Origin: Arthrobacter sp. ISL-5
GTDB taxonomy: Bacteria; Actinomycetota; Actinomycetes; Actinomycetales; Micrococcaceae
Direction: 5' to 3'
Length of the DNA: 64,000 bases
Assembly (NCBI RefSeq): GCF_018613835.1
Contig: NZ_JAGGPM010000035.1
Coordinates: 213,738 to 277,737, forward strand
Part shown: in pieces, positions 32,948 through 41,960 of the stretch
Position numbering within the stretch: the stretch's first letter is position 1
Layout: each line of letters starts with the position of its first letter
Made by a program: the position numbers and the translations under genes
The notes under the pieces: generated by a model
Told to the model about the DNA's origin: nothing
Database searches by the model: none
Seen by the model: the letters and a program-made list of their open reading frames with translations, nothing else

Positions 32948-35218
32948 GTGAGCACAGCATCAGGCCCCGCAGACAAGGCAGCTACCGGAACTGACCAGCT
33001 CGAGCCGGAAATGATTCCGCCGGAGTCGGTCCGTGAGGAATACGAGAACCTGGCGGACCTCGTCCGGAAATACCGGTTTGCGTACTACCAGGAGGATGAG
33101 CCGCTCGTCTCGGATGCCGAGTTCGACACCCTCTTCCGCCGGCTGGAGGAACTCGAGGCGCTGCACCCCGAGCTGGTGTCCAACGATTCACCCACCCAGG
33201 AGGTGGGCGGGGAAGTGTCGGCGGCGTTTGCCGCCGTCGAACATCTCCAGCGCATGTACAGCCTCGAGGACGTGTTCTCCCTCGAGGAACTCGAGGCCTG
33301 GATCGCCAAGGCCGAGGCCGGCATTGCCAAAGTCGGCGACCACCAGGTTTCTTGGCTCACCGAACTCAAGATCGACGGCCTGGCCGTCAACCTGCTCTAC
33401 CGCGACGGCAAACTGGTCCGCGCAGCCACCCGCGGGGACGGCTACACCGGTGAGGACATCACCCACAACGTCCTGACCATCAAGGAAATCCCGCAGCAGC
33501 TGACGGGCGGAAATTTCCCGGCCGAGATGGAGGTCCGCGGCGAGGTCTTCATTCCGTCCCAGGCTTTCGCCGACTTCAACGAGGCACTGATTGCGGCCGG
33601 CAAGGCGCCACTGGCCAATCCCCGCAACGCGGCGGCCGGCTCGCTGCGCCAGAAGGACCCGGCGGAAACCGCCAAGCGTCCGCTGCGTATGTACGTCCAC
33701 GGCATCGGCGTCCGCGAAGGGCTGGAAACGGTCAGCCAGTCGGACACGTACCGCCAGCTCGCCGAATGGGGCCTGCCCACGAGTCCCTACTTCGAGCTTC
33801 TTGGCAGCCTCAAAGAGGTCCTCGATTTCATCAAACGCTACGGCGACAAGCGGCACAGCCTCACGCACGAAATTGACGGCATTGTGGTCAAGGTGGACGA
33901 TTTCGCCACCCAACGGGCCCTCGGGTACACGTCCCGTGTGCCGCGCTGGGCCGTCGCCTACAAGTATCCGCCGGAGGAAGTCCACACCAAGCTGCTGGAT
34001 ATCGCAGTGAATGTGGGGCGCACCGGAAGGGTCACACCCTTTGGCGTGATGGAGCCCGTCAAGGTGGCCGGCTCCACCGTGGGAATGGCCACCCTGCACA
34101 ACCAAGACGTCGTCAAGGCCAAGGGCGTGAAGATCGGCGACATCGTGGTGCTCCGGAAAGCCGGGGACGTCATCCCGGAGATCGTGGGCCCGGTGCTGGC
34201 GCTCCGGGACCAGCAGGACCCGCCGGTGCGGGATTTTGTAATGCCCACGGAATGCCCGTCCTGCGGAACACCGCTTGCTCCCGGGAAGGAAGGGGACGTG
34301 GACATCCGCTGCCCCAACGCACGCTCCTGCCCGGCGCAGCTGCGCGAACGCATCTTCCATGTGGCCAGCCGCGGTGCCTTCGACATTGAGGCCCTCGGCT
34401 GGGAGGCAGCCATCGCCCTGACCCAGCCGGCCGAACCGGAAACTCCGCCGCTCACCAGCGAGGCCACACTGTTCCGGCTCACCCGCGAGGACCTCGCCGG
34501 AGTCCGCATCCGGCGTGAGAAACGGTCCAAGGGTGTGGGCACGGGCGAATTCGAACTCGTGCCGTACTTCTACAGCAAGGGCACGGCCAAGTCACCGTCG
34601 AAGCCGACCGCCACCACCGAAAAGCTCTTCAACGAACTGGAAAAGGCAAAAACCCAGCCGCTGTGGCGCGTTCTGGTGGCGTTGTCCATCCGCCACGTCG
34701 GGCCCCGGGCCTCGCGGGCCCTTGCCACGGCATTCGGATCCATGGCCGCCATCCGGCAGGCTTCCGAGGACGAACTCGCGCACGTCGACGGTGTGGGCCC
34801 GGTGATCGCCGCGGCCCTGAAGGAATGGTTTGCTGAAGACTGGCACCGCGAAATCGTGGACACCTGGGCCGCTGACGGCGTGCGGATGGCGGACGAACGG
34901 GACGAATCCACCCCGCGCACACTCGAAGGGCTGACCATCGTGGTCACCGGAACCCTGCCGGGCTTCAGCCGGGACGAGGCCAAGGAAGCGATCCTGATCC
35001 GCGGCGGCAAGGCTGCCGGTTCGGTGTCGAAGAACACCAGTTACCTGGTGGCCGGCGAAAATGCCGGCACCAAGCTGGACAAAGCGGAGCAGCTGGGCGT
35101 TCCCGTCCTCGATGAGGACGGGTTCCGGGAACTGCTGGCCAACGGACCGGCTGCCGGGGCTGCCGAGCCGGAGGGTGCTCCGCAGGATCCGGACGACGAC
35201 GGGAACGGTACCGAATGA
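32948..35218 (+). CDS. ligA: NAD-dependent DNA ligase
   Basis: 756 residues with all LigA modules: domain Ia (YRFAYYQEDEPLVSDAEFD), adenylation domain with catalytic Lys in ELKIDGLAVN near residue 142, OB fold, the four-Cys zinc finger CPSCGTPLAP...RCPNARSCPAQ, helix-hairpin-helix repeats and a C-terminal BRCT domain (LEGLTIVVTGTLPGFSRDEA). It seals nicks in replication and repair using NAD. GTG at 32948 is chosen as start: a CAAGAT box lies 6 nt before it, a possible leaderless promoter, and AGG is nearby. The next gene overlaps by 4 bp (ATGA). Confidence 0.95.
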   Translation: MSTASGPADKAATGTDQLEPEMIPPESVREEYENLADLVRKYRFAYYQEDEPLVSDAEFDTLFRRLEELEALHPELVSNDSPTQEVGGEVSAAFAAVEHLQRMYSLEDVFSLEELEAWIAKAEAGIAKVGDHQVSWLTELKIDGLAVNLLYRDGKLVRAATRGDGYTGEDITHNVLTIKEIPQQLTGGNFPAEMEVRGEVFIPSQAFADFNEALIAAGKAPLANPRNAAAGSLRQKDPAETAKRPLRMYVHGIGVREGLETVSQSDTYRQLAEWGLPTSPYFELLGSLKEVLDFIKRYGDKRHSLTHEIDGIVVKVDDFATQRALGYTSRVPRWAVAYKYPPEEVHTKLLDIAVNVGRTGRVTPFGVMEPVKVAGSTVGMATLHNQDVVKAKGVKIGDIVVLRKAGDVIPEIVGPVLALRDQQDPPVRDFVMPTECPSCGTPLAPGKEGDVDIRCPNARSCPAQLRERIFHVASRGAFDIEALGWEAAIALTQPAEPETPPLTSEATLFRLTREDLAGVRIRREKRSKGVGTGEFELVPYFYSKGTAKSPSKPTATTEKLFNELEKAKTQPLWRVLVALSIRHVGPRASRALATAFGSMAAIRQASEDELAHVDGVGPVIAAALKEWFAEDWHREIVDTWAADGVRMADERDESTPRTLEGLTIVVTGTLPGFSRDEAKEAILIRGGKAAGSVSKNTSYLVAGENAGTKLDKAEQLGVPVLDEDGFRELLANGPAAGAAEPEGAPQDPDDDGNGTE

Positions 35219-36036
35219 GCACGGATCCTTCTGAACTGCTCGGCGTGGCCAAGGCAGCCGCCGCGGCCGGCGCCGCCGTGCTGTCCGCCCGGAGCAGCGG
35301 TTCGCTGGCGGACGGCACCGTCAGCAACAAGGGCGAGGCGGGCGACTGGGTCACTGCATTTGACGTAGCGGCCGAGAACGCGGTCCGCAGCGCCATCCGC
35401 GGCGCCCGCCCGCAGGACACCATCACCGGCGAGGAGCACGGGACCACCCGCCCCGAGAATCCCAGCGGGCTCCGGTGGTCCATTGACCCGCTGGACGGCA
35501 CCACCAACTTCATCCGCAACATCGTCTATTACGCCACCTCCGTCGCAGTTGCCGACGCCGACGGCGTGTGGCTGGCCGGCGTCGTCAACGCCCCGGCACT
35601 GGGGCGCGTGTACTACGCCTCCAGGGGCCACGGTGCCTGGCTCGAACAGGACGGCCACCGCGTCCAGCTCACCGGTCCCGTGTCCGGCCGGGCCGGCCAG
35701 ATCCTGGCCACCGGGTTCAGCTACGATCCGGCGGTCCGGGCGGAGCAGGCGGGGGCGCTGGGCGGCTTCATGGAGGGGTTCGCGGACATGCGGCGGCTCG
35801 GTTCGGCGGCCCTGGACCTTTGCCTGGTGGCCGATGGCACGCACGATGCGTTCGGCGAGCGGGGACTCAACGAACATGACTTTGCCGCCGGAGCCCTGAT
35901 CGCCGAGGAAGCCGGCTGCTGGGTGCGGCGCCCCCGGCTCACCAGCCCGCTGAACGGCGGGCCGTCTGATGAGGAACGCCTCACCGCGTGGACGTGCGCG
36001 GGAACGCTGGAGATGTCCGGCAAGTTTCCGCTCTGA
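35215..36036 (+). CDS. inositol monophosphatase family protein
   Basis: 273 residues of the lithium-sensitive phosphatase fold. Metal ligands are seen in GEEHG (Glu) and in DPLDGTTNF, with the last metal Asp in SAALDLCLVADGTHD. This family dephosphorylates inositol phosphates, histidinol phosphate or PAP; in actinobacteria the histidinol-phosphate and inositol roles both occur, so the substrate is left open. The start overlaps ligA by 4 bp, so it is co-transcribed and coupled with ligA. Confidence 0.9.
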   Translation: MSTDPSELLGVAKAAAAAGAAVLSARSSGSLADGTVSNKGEAGDWVTAFDVAAENAVRSAIRGARPQDTITGEEHGTTRPENPSGLRWSIDPLDGTTNFIRNIVYYATSVAVADADGVWLAGVVNAPALGRVYYASRGHGAWLEQDGHRVQLTGPVSGRAGQILATGFSYDPAVRAEQAGALGGFMEGFADMRRLGSAALDLCLVADGTHDAFGERGLNEHDFAAGALIAEEAGCWVRRPRLTSPLNGGPSDEERLTAWTCAGTLEMSGKFPL

Positions 36037-36047
36037 GACACTGCTCA

Positions 36048-36066
36048 CCCGGCCTGCCAGGCCGGG
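36048..36066. terminator. bidirectional terminator between inositol-phosphatase-like gene and cupin
   Basis: CCCGGCCT-GCC-AGGCCGGG, a perfect 8-bp stem with a 3-base loop, in the 40-bp gap between two convergent genes. Confidence 0.65.
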
Positions 36067-36076
36067 CCTGACAACG

Positions 36077-36589
36077 TCAGCCCGGGGGCGGGGTCAGGTT
36101 GTAGCGCGAAATGATGTCCGGCAGCCAGGGTGCTTCGGCGAAGTGCAGCCCGTAGTCGGACGCCAGTTTTTCGATGACCGCGGGGTCCGGCAGGCCTGCC
36201 TCAATTTGGTCCGCGACGCCCCAGAAGAAGTGCTCAAACCCGGCGGGGCTGATCACTTCGATCATGCGCGCAGGAACTTTGCCTGCGTTCCACATGGTGT
36301 GCAGCTCATTTCGGGGCTTGGTTATGTATCCGCCCGCACCGAGCACAGCCTCGCGGTCACCGGAGCGGAAGCCTATTTCTCCCTCGAGGACGATTGAGTA
36401 CTCGTCTTCACGCGTGTGGATGTGTGGCGGTACGAGCGCCCCGACCGGAAATGGGTGCTCCACGATCGAGAGCTGCTGGTTTGTGTCTTCCCCCAAAAGT
36501 TTGAAGACGACGCCAATGCTGCCCAGCGTCCCTTCGCGTCCCTCACCAGGCTGCACGACGGTAAGCCGCGGAGCCTCCTCATGTCCCAT
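36077..36589 (-). CDS. cupin domain-containing protein
   Basis: 170 residues with one small double-stranded beta-helix. Metal ligands are in PPHIHTREDEYSIVLEGEI (two His and a Glu) and ELHTMWN (His). The C-terminal 60 residues (GLPDPAVIEKLASDYGLHF) form a helical extension common in a family of single-domain cupins of unknown function. AAGGATC precedes the ATG. It is divergent from the GNAT gene across a 159-bp region and ends at a shared terminator. Confidence 0.85.
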   Translation of the reverse strand: MGHEEAPRLTVVQPGEGREGTLGSIGVVFKLLGEDTNQQLSIVEHPFPVGALVPPHIHTREDEYSIVLEGEIGFRSGDREAVLGAGGYITKPRNELHTMWNAGKVPARMIEVISPAGFEHFFWGVADQIEAGLPDPAVIEKLASDYGLHFAEAPWLPDIISRYNLTPPPG

Positions 36590-36736
36590 GATCCTTCCCT
36601 TCGTTTCGCTCTGCCGGTGTTCATCGAATTATCTTGCTGCCACAAGGCGGTGTACATAGCTTTTGGCTTCCGGCCAACGAGTGATAGATCAGTCACGGAA
36701 ACAGCTGTTTCGCGCTGCGCACCCGGCCGCTGGAAC

Positions 36737-36742
36737 TAGCAT
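36737..36742 (+). promoter_or_regulatory. -10 box of leaderless promoter for the GNAT gene
   Basis: TAGCAT, six bases, then the GTG at 36749; no Shine-Dalgarno. Same layout as the other leaderless starts in the window. Confidence 0.5.
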
Positions 36743-36748
36743 TGACGG

Positions 36749-37252
36749 GTGCAGCCGCAGATCATTGTCCGTCCAACCGTCCCCGCCGATTACGAGGCGA
36801 TAGCCCGGATCACCCGCGATTCCTATCTGGCGGCGGGATACTTCGACAGCGCCGACCACCCCTACATGAAGCAAATCCAGGACGTGGCCAGGCGGGCGGC
36901 GCAGGCCACCATCTGGGTGGCAGAACGGGATGGCCGGATTGTGGGGTCCGTGACGCTGGCCGTTGCCGGCGAGCCGTATGCGGACATCGCCCTCGACGAC
37001 GAACTCGAATTCCGGATGCTGGTGGTGGACCCGGCCGTGCAGCGCAGCGGTGCCGGACAGGCACTGGTGGAGGCGATCATCGCGCACGCCAGGTCGCTGG
37101 ACGGAATCCGCGCCGTGGCCCTGACCACCGGCGGGACGTGGGAGAGCGCCCACGGCCTGTACCGGAAGACCGGTTTCCGGCGGGTCCCTGAGCGTGACTG
37201 GTTCGTGCCGGACACCGACATAAAGCTGCTGGTTTTCCGGCTGGACGTCTAG
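36749..37252 (+). CDS. GNAT family N-acetyltransferase
   Basis: 167 residues. Motif D/A of the GNAT fold is visible as ATIWVAERDGRIVGSVTLAV, and the acetyl-CoA pyrophosphate loop as VDPAVQRSGAGQALVEAII (R/Q-x-x-G-x-G/A). The C-terminal motif B is ESAHGLYRKTGFRRVPER. The substrate cannot be predicted. The start is GTG, supported by the TAGCAT box 6 nt upstream. Confidence 0.87.
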   Translation: MQPQIIVRPTVPADYEAIARITRDSYLAAGYFDSADHPYMKQIQDVARRAAQATIWVAERDGRIVGSVTLAVAGEPYADIALDDELEFRMLVVDPAVQRSGAGQALVEAIIAHARSLDGIRAVALTTGGTWESAHGLYRKTGFRRVPERDWFVPDTDIKLLVFRLDV

Positions 37253-37344
37253 CCGCCCTAGAGTGGTGCCGACTCATTTCCCCCGCCCCATTCCCCGGCT
37301 GCCAAACGCGTCGGCTGGCATGCGGCCCCAGTGAAAGGCGCACC

Positions 37345-37728
37345 ATGCGCAAGACATTCGGCACCGGTTCCGTCTGGGAACAGACCCTTGGCTATTCCCG
37401 CGCAGTCCAGGTGGACAACACGCTGTACATTTCCGCCACCGCCGCCAGCGGTGAGGACGGCATCGTCGGCAGCGACTTCTACGAGCAGACCAAGTACATC
37501 CTCCAGAAGTTGGAAGCGGTCCTGTCCGACGCCGGCTTCGGGTTCGCCGACGTCGTGCAGTCCAAGCTGTACCTGACGGACATCACCAAGTGGGAAGACG
37601 CCGGCCGCGCCCACGGCGAGGTGTTCGGCGAGATCCGCCCCACGCTGTCCCTCGTGCACGTGCTGCCGTTCCTTGACCCGAAGATGCTCGTGGAGATCGA
37701 ACTCGTCGCCCAGAAGAGCACCAGCTAG
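37345..37728 (+). CDS. Rid family protein (RidA-like, lacking the deaminase Arg)
   Basis: 127 residues of the YjgF/YER057c/UK114 trimeric fold: VDNTLYISATAASGEDG, VVQSKLYLTDITKWED and a C-terminal VEIELVAQ. RidA enzymes hydrolyse reactive imines such as 2-aminoacrylate and need an Arg in a P-[AT]-R-[ST] motif. Here the motif reads RPTLSLVHV, so Leu stands where the Arg should be. It therefore probably belongs to a non-deaminase Rid subgroup. AAAGG lies before the ATG. Confidence 0.87.
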   Translation: MRKTFGTGSVWEQTLGYSRAVQVDNTLYISATAASGEDGIVGSDFYEQTKYILQKLEAVLSDAGFGFADVVQSKLYLTDITKWEDAGRAHGEVFGEIRPTLSLVHVLPFLDPKMLVEIELVAQKSTS

Positions 37729-37732
37729 ATAA

Positions 37733-37797
37733 GCGCGAACGTACACTTGAGGCCGCTTTCCAGTCGCGATTCAGGGGCCTCAAGTGTTCGTTCGCGC
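37733..37797. terminator. long inverted repeat, putative bidirectional terminator
   Basis: A 22-bp arm at 37733-37754 and its complement at 37776-37797 differ at one position, with a 21-base loop. It starts 5 bp after the Rid gene and ends 3 bp before the convergent response regulator, so it can serve both. Confidence 0.65.
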
Positions 37798-37799
37798 CC

Positions 37800-38465
37800 T
37801 TAGGAAGCCGGGAGGCCGTAGCGGTGTTCGGGGCGGCCCGTGGTGCCGTAGCGGAGCTGGATCTCGACGGCGCCGTCGTCCGCCAGCGAGGACAGGTACC
37901 GCTGGGCGGTGGCGCGGGAAACGCCCACCCGCCCGGCCACCTCGGCGGCGGAATACTGTTCGCCCGGCTCCAGGGATTCCAGCACTGCCGCCTCCGTGGC
38001 GGACCGCGGCCTGGCCGACGGCGACACGTCGCCGGGGATGAGCGCACGCTTTGCCCGCTCCACGGTGTCCTGGTCCAGCGACCCCGGCTGGGCCAGGATC
38101 CGCCGGTACCGGGCATAGGACCGCAGCTGCTGGGACAGGGACTCGGCAGTGAACGGCTTCAGCAGATAGCCGAGGGCGCCGCGCCGGAACGCCGTCCGCA
38201 GCGAGGCGGCATCAGAGGCCGCGCTCAGGATCATGGTGTCCACGTCCAGCTGATGCAGCAGGTCCAGGCCCGAGGCGTCGGGCAGGTACACGTCCAGCAG
38301 TACCAGGTCCGGCCGAAGGCTGTGGATGGACTGCAGCGCCAGCGACGCCGAACCCGCCGGCGGCAGGGCAAGGAACCCCGCCACCGAGTCCACGTAGGCC
38401 GCATGGAGTTTGGCCACGTGGAAATCGTCGTCCACAATCAGCACCCTGTAATCCTCAGACATCAT
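37800..38465 (-). CDS. response regulator of a citrate-type two-component system
   Basis: 221 residues. The receiver domain has acidic pocket VDDD, phospho-acceptor Asp in VLLDVYLPD near residue 57, and the Lys in LLKPF. The C-terminus has a helix-turn-helix (YSAAEVAGRVGVSRATAQRYL) as in the CitB/DcuR/MalR group. It is paired with the upstream sensor kinase gene (21-bp gap) and faces the CitMHS transporter. It probably activates that transporter when citrate or a similar acid is sensed. Two adjacent start codons (38465, 38462) are possible. Confidence 0.9.
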   Translation of the reverse strand: MMSEDYRVLIVDDDFHVAKLHAAYVDSVAGFLALPPAGSASLALQSIHSLRPDLVLLDVYLPDASGLDLLHQLDVDTMILSAASDAASLRTAFRRGALGYLLKPFTAESLSQQLRSYARYRRILAQPGSLDQDTVERAKRALIPGDVSPSARPRSATEAAVLESLEPGEQYSAAEVAGRVGVSRATAQRYLSSLADDGAVEIQLRYGTTGRPEHRYGLPAS

Positions 38466-38486
38466 CGTCCCATCCTCGCCTTTTCC

Positions 38487-40208
38487 TCAGTCTTTGCGCG
38501 CCGTGGTGGTGCCCGGCAGCATGGCCATGAAAACGGCGCCCGGCCCGCCCGGGCCGCCGGGCTCCAGCACCCTGACGTCGCCACCGCGGCGCCGCGCCAG
38601 CTGCCGCGCGAGAGCCAGCCCCAGGCCGTGGCCCCCGGCCGAGCGGGCGGGGCCACCCGCAGAACTGACCTGGCCACCCGCCGTCGTGAATCCTTCGGCG
38701 AACACGGCCTCCGGGTCGGCGGAGTCCGGCAGCCCGTCGCCGGAATCGGCGACGACGATGTGCAGGGTCCCGCCGTCGTCGGTCGGTTCGTCGAGCAGCT
38801 CCAGCTCCACCCAGCGCTCGCCGGCAGAGCCGGCCACCGCCGCGTTGACGGCGTTGTCGATCAGGTTTCCGAGGACCGTGGTGACATCCTGCGGATCCGT
38901 CACCTGGCCGCGCACGAGAGTCTCGGGCCCGATCCGCAGCGTGACGCCGCGTTCGTCGGCCTCCACGCCCTTGGCCCCGATGAAGGCCTGGAGGTAGGGA
39001 TCCTGAAGCAGTTCGGCCTGGTCCACCGGGAACTTCAGGGGCCCGGTGGCTGCGAGCCGCTCGAGGTACTCCCGCGCCTGCTGGTGCTGGCCGATGCTCA
39101 TGAAACCCGCGATCGTGTGCAGCTGGTTGGCGAACTCGTGCCGCTGCGCCCGCAGGGCCGAGGACATGGTTCCGACGGCGTCGAGCTGGCGTGTCAGCTG
39201 CTGCAGCTCGGTGCGGTCGCGCAGCATGACCACCCAGCCAAGGTCCTCCTTGCGGTGCAGGGCCTTGCGGGCACTCGCCACCAGGACCTGACCGCCGGCG
39301 ATGAGCTCCACGGCCTCGCCTTCCCTGGCGTCAGCCTGCGTGAGAGCCTTGAGCTGGGGAGGGACCGGTGCCGCCTTCCAGAGGCTTCCGGACAGGTCCG
39401 GCTGGCCGAGGAACCGCTGGGCCGCGGCGTTGAAGACGCTGATGCGGCCTTCCGCGGAGATGCCGACCACGCCCTCATCCACGCCCTCCAGCACGGCCAC
39501 CTGGTCGTGGACCAGGGTGCTGATTTCCTCGGGTTCGAGGCCCAGGGTGAGCCGCTGCAGCCTGCGCCGGAGCAGGAACGAGGCCAGGACGCCCGCCAGC
39601 AGTGAGCCGGCTGCCGTCAGGACGATGGGCCCGATGTCCCGGCGCAGGCTCTGCCCGATGGTCTCCGTGGAATAGCCGACGCTCACCTCGCCCACGACGC
39701 TTGGAGACGCACCGCCGGAGCCGGAACCGGGCGCAAACACCGGCACTTTCGCCCCGGCCGACGGCCCCAGCGTTCCCGTGTTGCGGGTGGTGACTTCGCG
39801 GCCGGCGAGCGCCTCGGACGGGTCCGTGCTGACCCGCTCGCCCAGCCGTTCGGCTTCGGGGTGGGCAAGCCGGAGTCCCGTCTCGTCCGTGACCACCACG
39901 AAGAGGGCGCCGGTGCGCGTGCGCGCCCCCTCGGCCGCCGCCATGAGCGGACCGGCCAGCAGTTCGGCCGGCGGGGGAGTGCCGGCCTGCCGGCTGATGG
40001 CCTGCACCTCGGCCCTGACGGACGGGTCCGAAGCCACTGTCCGGGCGAGCGTCAGCGCCTGGTTTTCCGCCTCGCGGCCCAGGCGTTCATACGTGAGCCA
40101 TGCATGCACCGCGCCGCTCAGGAGCACCACGAGCAGCACCACGCCGAGCTGCAGGAGCAGCGTCTGCGTGGAAAACCTGAGTGGCAGCCTGCGGGCGGGG
40201 CTCGTCAT
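38487..40208 (-). CDS. sensor histidine kinase, CitA/DcuS type
   Basis: 573 residues. One membrane helix (about 17-37), an extracytoplasmic PAS-like sensor domain, a second helix (about 180-200), a cytoplasmic PAS domain (VDEGVVGISAEGRISVFNAA) and the kinase core follow. The phospho-acceptor is in QRHEFANQLHTIAGF near residue 357. ATP-binding motifs are NLIDNAVNAA, VADSGDGLP and GGHGLGLAL. This is the CitA/DcuS/MalK layout for sensing citrate or C4-dicarboxylates outside the cell. The start at 40208 is set by AAGGAG 6 nt upstream. Confidence 0.92.
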   Translation of the reverse strand: MTSPARRLPLRFSTQTLLLQLGVVLLVVLLSGAVHAWLTYERLGREAENQALTLARTVASDPSVRAEVQAISRQAGTPPPAELLAGPLMAAAEGARTRTGALFVVVTDETGLRLAHPEAERLGERVSTDPSEALAGREVTTRNTGTLGPSAGAKVPVFAPGSGSGGASPSVVGEVSVGYSTETIGQSLRRDIGPIVLTAAGSLLAGVLASFLLRRRLQRLTLGLEPEEISTLVHDQVAVLEGVDEGVVGISAEGRISVFNAAAQRFLGQPDLSGSLWKAAPVPPQLKALTQADAREGEAVELIAGGQVLVASARKALHRKEDLGWVVMLRDRTELQQLTRQLDAVGTMSSALRAQRHEFANQLHTIAGFMSIGQHQQAREYLERLAATGPLKFPVDQAELLQDPYLQAFIGAKGVEADERGVTLRIGPETLVRGQVTDPQDVTTVLGNLIDNAVNAAVAGSAGERWVELELLDEPTDDGGTLHIVVADSGDGLPDSADPEAVFAEGFTTAGGQVSSAGGPARSAGGHGLGLALARQLARRRGGDVRVLEPGGPGGPGAVFMAMLPGTTTARKD

Positions 40209-40402
40209 TGGACTCCTTGGACGGGATGTGGGCGGGGCTTGTGCGCACGCCGCCGGGGTGCGTGAGCAGAATGCGCAAAATGCTCCCAATAAGCAGTATG
40301 CCAATCAATTGAGCCAAAGGCACTGCCGTGACCCGCGCCACTCTAACGTCTGTAGTGCGCATCACACCGGAGTGGTGCCATTGACTGACAAAGGAGCCGG
40401 CC
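40209..40402. promoter_or_regulatory. divergent control region between sensor kinase and CitMHS transporter
   Basis: A 194-bp region, relatively AT-rich in its middle (TCAATTGA palindrome near 40306). It contains AATGCGCAAAATGCTC half-repeats and a possible -10, TAACGT, before the transporter. It must hold both promoters and the regulator site; I cannot fix them further. Confidence 0.45.
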
Positions 40403-41890
40403 GTGCTGGTATTACTTGGATTCGCCATGATCGCGGTATTCATGGTGCTGATCATGACGAAGAAGTTGACGCCAGTGCTGGCGCTGATCATCGTCCCCAC
40501 CGTCTTCGGGCTGTTCGCCGGGGCGGGACTGGGCATCGGGGACATGGTCATGGACTCGATGAAGTCCATGACCTCCACCGCAGCCCTGCTGATGTTCGCC
40601 ATCATCTATTTCGGCCTGATGATCGACGTCGGGCTCTTCGACCCGCTGGTGCGGTTCATTCTGCGCAAGCTCGGCAATGATCCCGCCAAGGTGGTCCTCG
40701 GCACCGCGATCCTGGCGGCCGCCGTGTCCCTCGACGGCGACGGCTCCACCACCTTCATTCTCACCACGGCCGCCATGCTGCCCATCTACCTCCGGCTGAA
40801 GATGAGCCCCGTGGTCCTCACCTGCGTTGCCGGCCTGGCCAACGGCACCATGAACATCCTGCCGTGGGGCGGGCCCACCGCCCGCGCCGCCACCGCGCTC
40901 AAGCTCGACGTCAACGACGTCTTCGTTCCCATGATCCCCTCGCTCATCGCCGGCCTGGTTGTCGTCTTCGCCTTCGCCTGGCTGCTCGGCCTGCAGGAAC
41001 GCAACCGCCTCCGCGCCACGTCGCCGGAGATCTGGAGCGTACCGGATACTGCTGAAGCGTTCGACGGCGGAGCTTCCGACGGGGGCAGCCGCACCTCCCG
41101 CAGTGGTTCGGGCACCGGCGGTTCCGGCACCGGCACCGCACCTGTTCCGGCAACGGGAGGCCCTGCCGTCGGCGGCTCCTCCGTGGCAGTCCTGGAGCGC
41201 ACCGAGACGCTCGCGGACGACAGCGACACCGGTCTTACGGACACCGCCCTGGACCCCAACCGCAAGACCCTCCGGCCCAAGCTGCAGTGGTTCAACCTGG
41301 GCCTCACGGTCGCCGTGATGGTCATGCTGGTGGCCGACCTCGTGCCGCTGCCGTTCGTCTTCATGGTGGGCTCCGCCATCGCCCTGCTGGTGAACTTCCC
41401 CAAGGTCAAGGACCAGGGCGCCCAGCTCGTGGCCAACGCCCCGTCCATCGTTGCCGTGGTCAGCATGGTCATGGCCGCCGCCGTCCTGACCGGCGTGCTC
41501 AAGGGCACCGGCATGGTCGAGGCCATGTCTGCCTGGCTCGTGGCCATCATCCCCTCGGACATGGGCCCGTTCATGGCTGTCATCACCGGCATCCTCAGCA
41601 TCCCCATGACGTTCTTCATGAGCAACGACGCCTTCTACTTCGGAGTGCTGCCCGTCCTGAGCGAGACCGCAGCGCACTACGGCGTGAGCGCAGCGGAAAT
41701 GGCCCGGGCCTCCATCACGGGCCAGCCCTTCCACCTGCAGAGCCCGCTGGTTCCGGCCATCCTGCTCCTGGTTTCCCTCGCCAAGGTTGACCTCGGCGAC
41801 CACCACAAGAAGGTGCTGTGGCGGACCGCCGTGATCTCCCTCGTAATGCTCGGCGTAGGAATGCTGACCGGAGCCATCGGCATCGGGTAA
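40403..41890 (+). CDS. CitMHS family citrate/metal:proton symporter
   Basis: 495 residues, about 11-12 membrane helices. Family motifs include DGDGSTTFILTTAAMLPIYL, NILPWGGPTARAA and MTFFMSNDAFYFGVLPVL. CitM/CitH-type carriers import citrate complexed with Mg or Ca. The central cytoplasmic loop (about 213-262) has an unusually long Gly/Ser/Thr-rich insert (SGSGTGGSGTGTAP). The start is GTG with AAGGAG 7 nt upstream. The divergent two-component genes make a citrate-utilisation unit. Confidence 0.93.
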   Translation: MLVLLGFAMIAVFMVLIMTKKLTPVLALIIVPTVFGLFAGAGLGIGDMVMDSMKSMTSTAALLMFAIIYFGLMIDVGLFDPLVRFILRKLGNDPAKVVLGTAILAAAVSLDGDGSTTFILTTAAMLPIYLRLKMSPVVLTCVAGLANGTMNILPWGGPTARAATALKLDVNDVFVPMIPSLIAGLVVVFAFAWLLGLQERNRLRATSPEIWSVPDTAEAFDGGASDGGSRTSRSGSGTGGSGTGTAPVPATGGPAVGGSSVAVLERTETLADDSDTGLTDTALDPNRKTLRPKLQWFNLGLTVAVMVMLVADLVPLPFVFMVGSAIALLVNFPKVKDQGAQLVANAPSIVAVVSMVMAAAVLTGVLKGTGMVEAMSAWLVAIIPSDMGPFMAVITGILSIPMTFFMSNDAFYFGVLPVLSETAAHYGVSAAEMARASITGQPFHLQSPLVPAILLLVSLAKVDLGDHHKKVLWRTAVISLVMLGVGMLTGAIGIG

Positions 41891-41922
41891 CTAGCCAAGG
41901 AGCACCACAGGAAATAGCAAGA

Positions 41923-41960
41923 GAGAGCAGAGTGCGGAAAATTTTCCGCACTCTGCTCTC
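41923..41960 (+). terminator. perfect palindromic terminator after the CitMHS gene
   Basis: GAGAGCAGAGTGCGGAAAA (41923-41941) is directly followed by its exact complement (41942-41960), giving a 15-bp stem with AAAATTTT at the tip. It lies 32 bp after the transporter stop. Confidence 0.75.
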
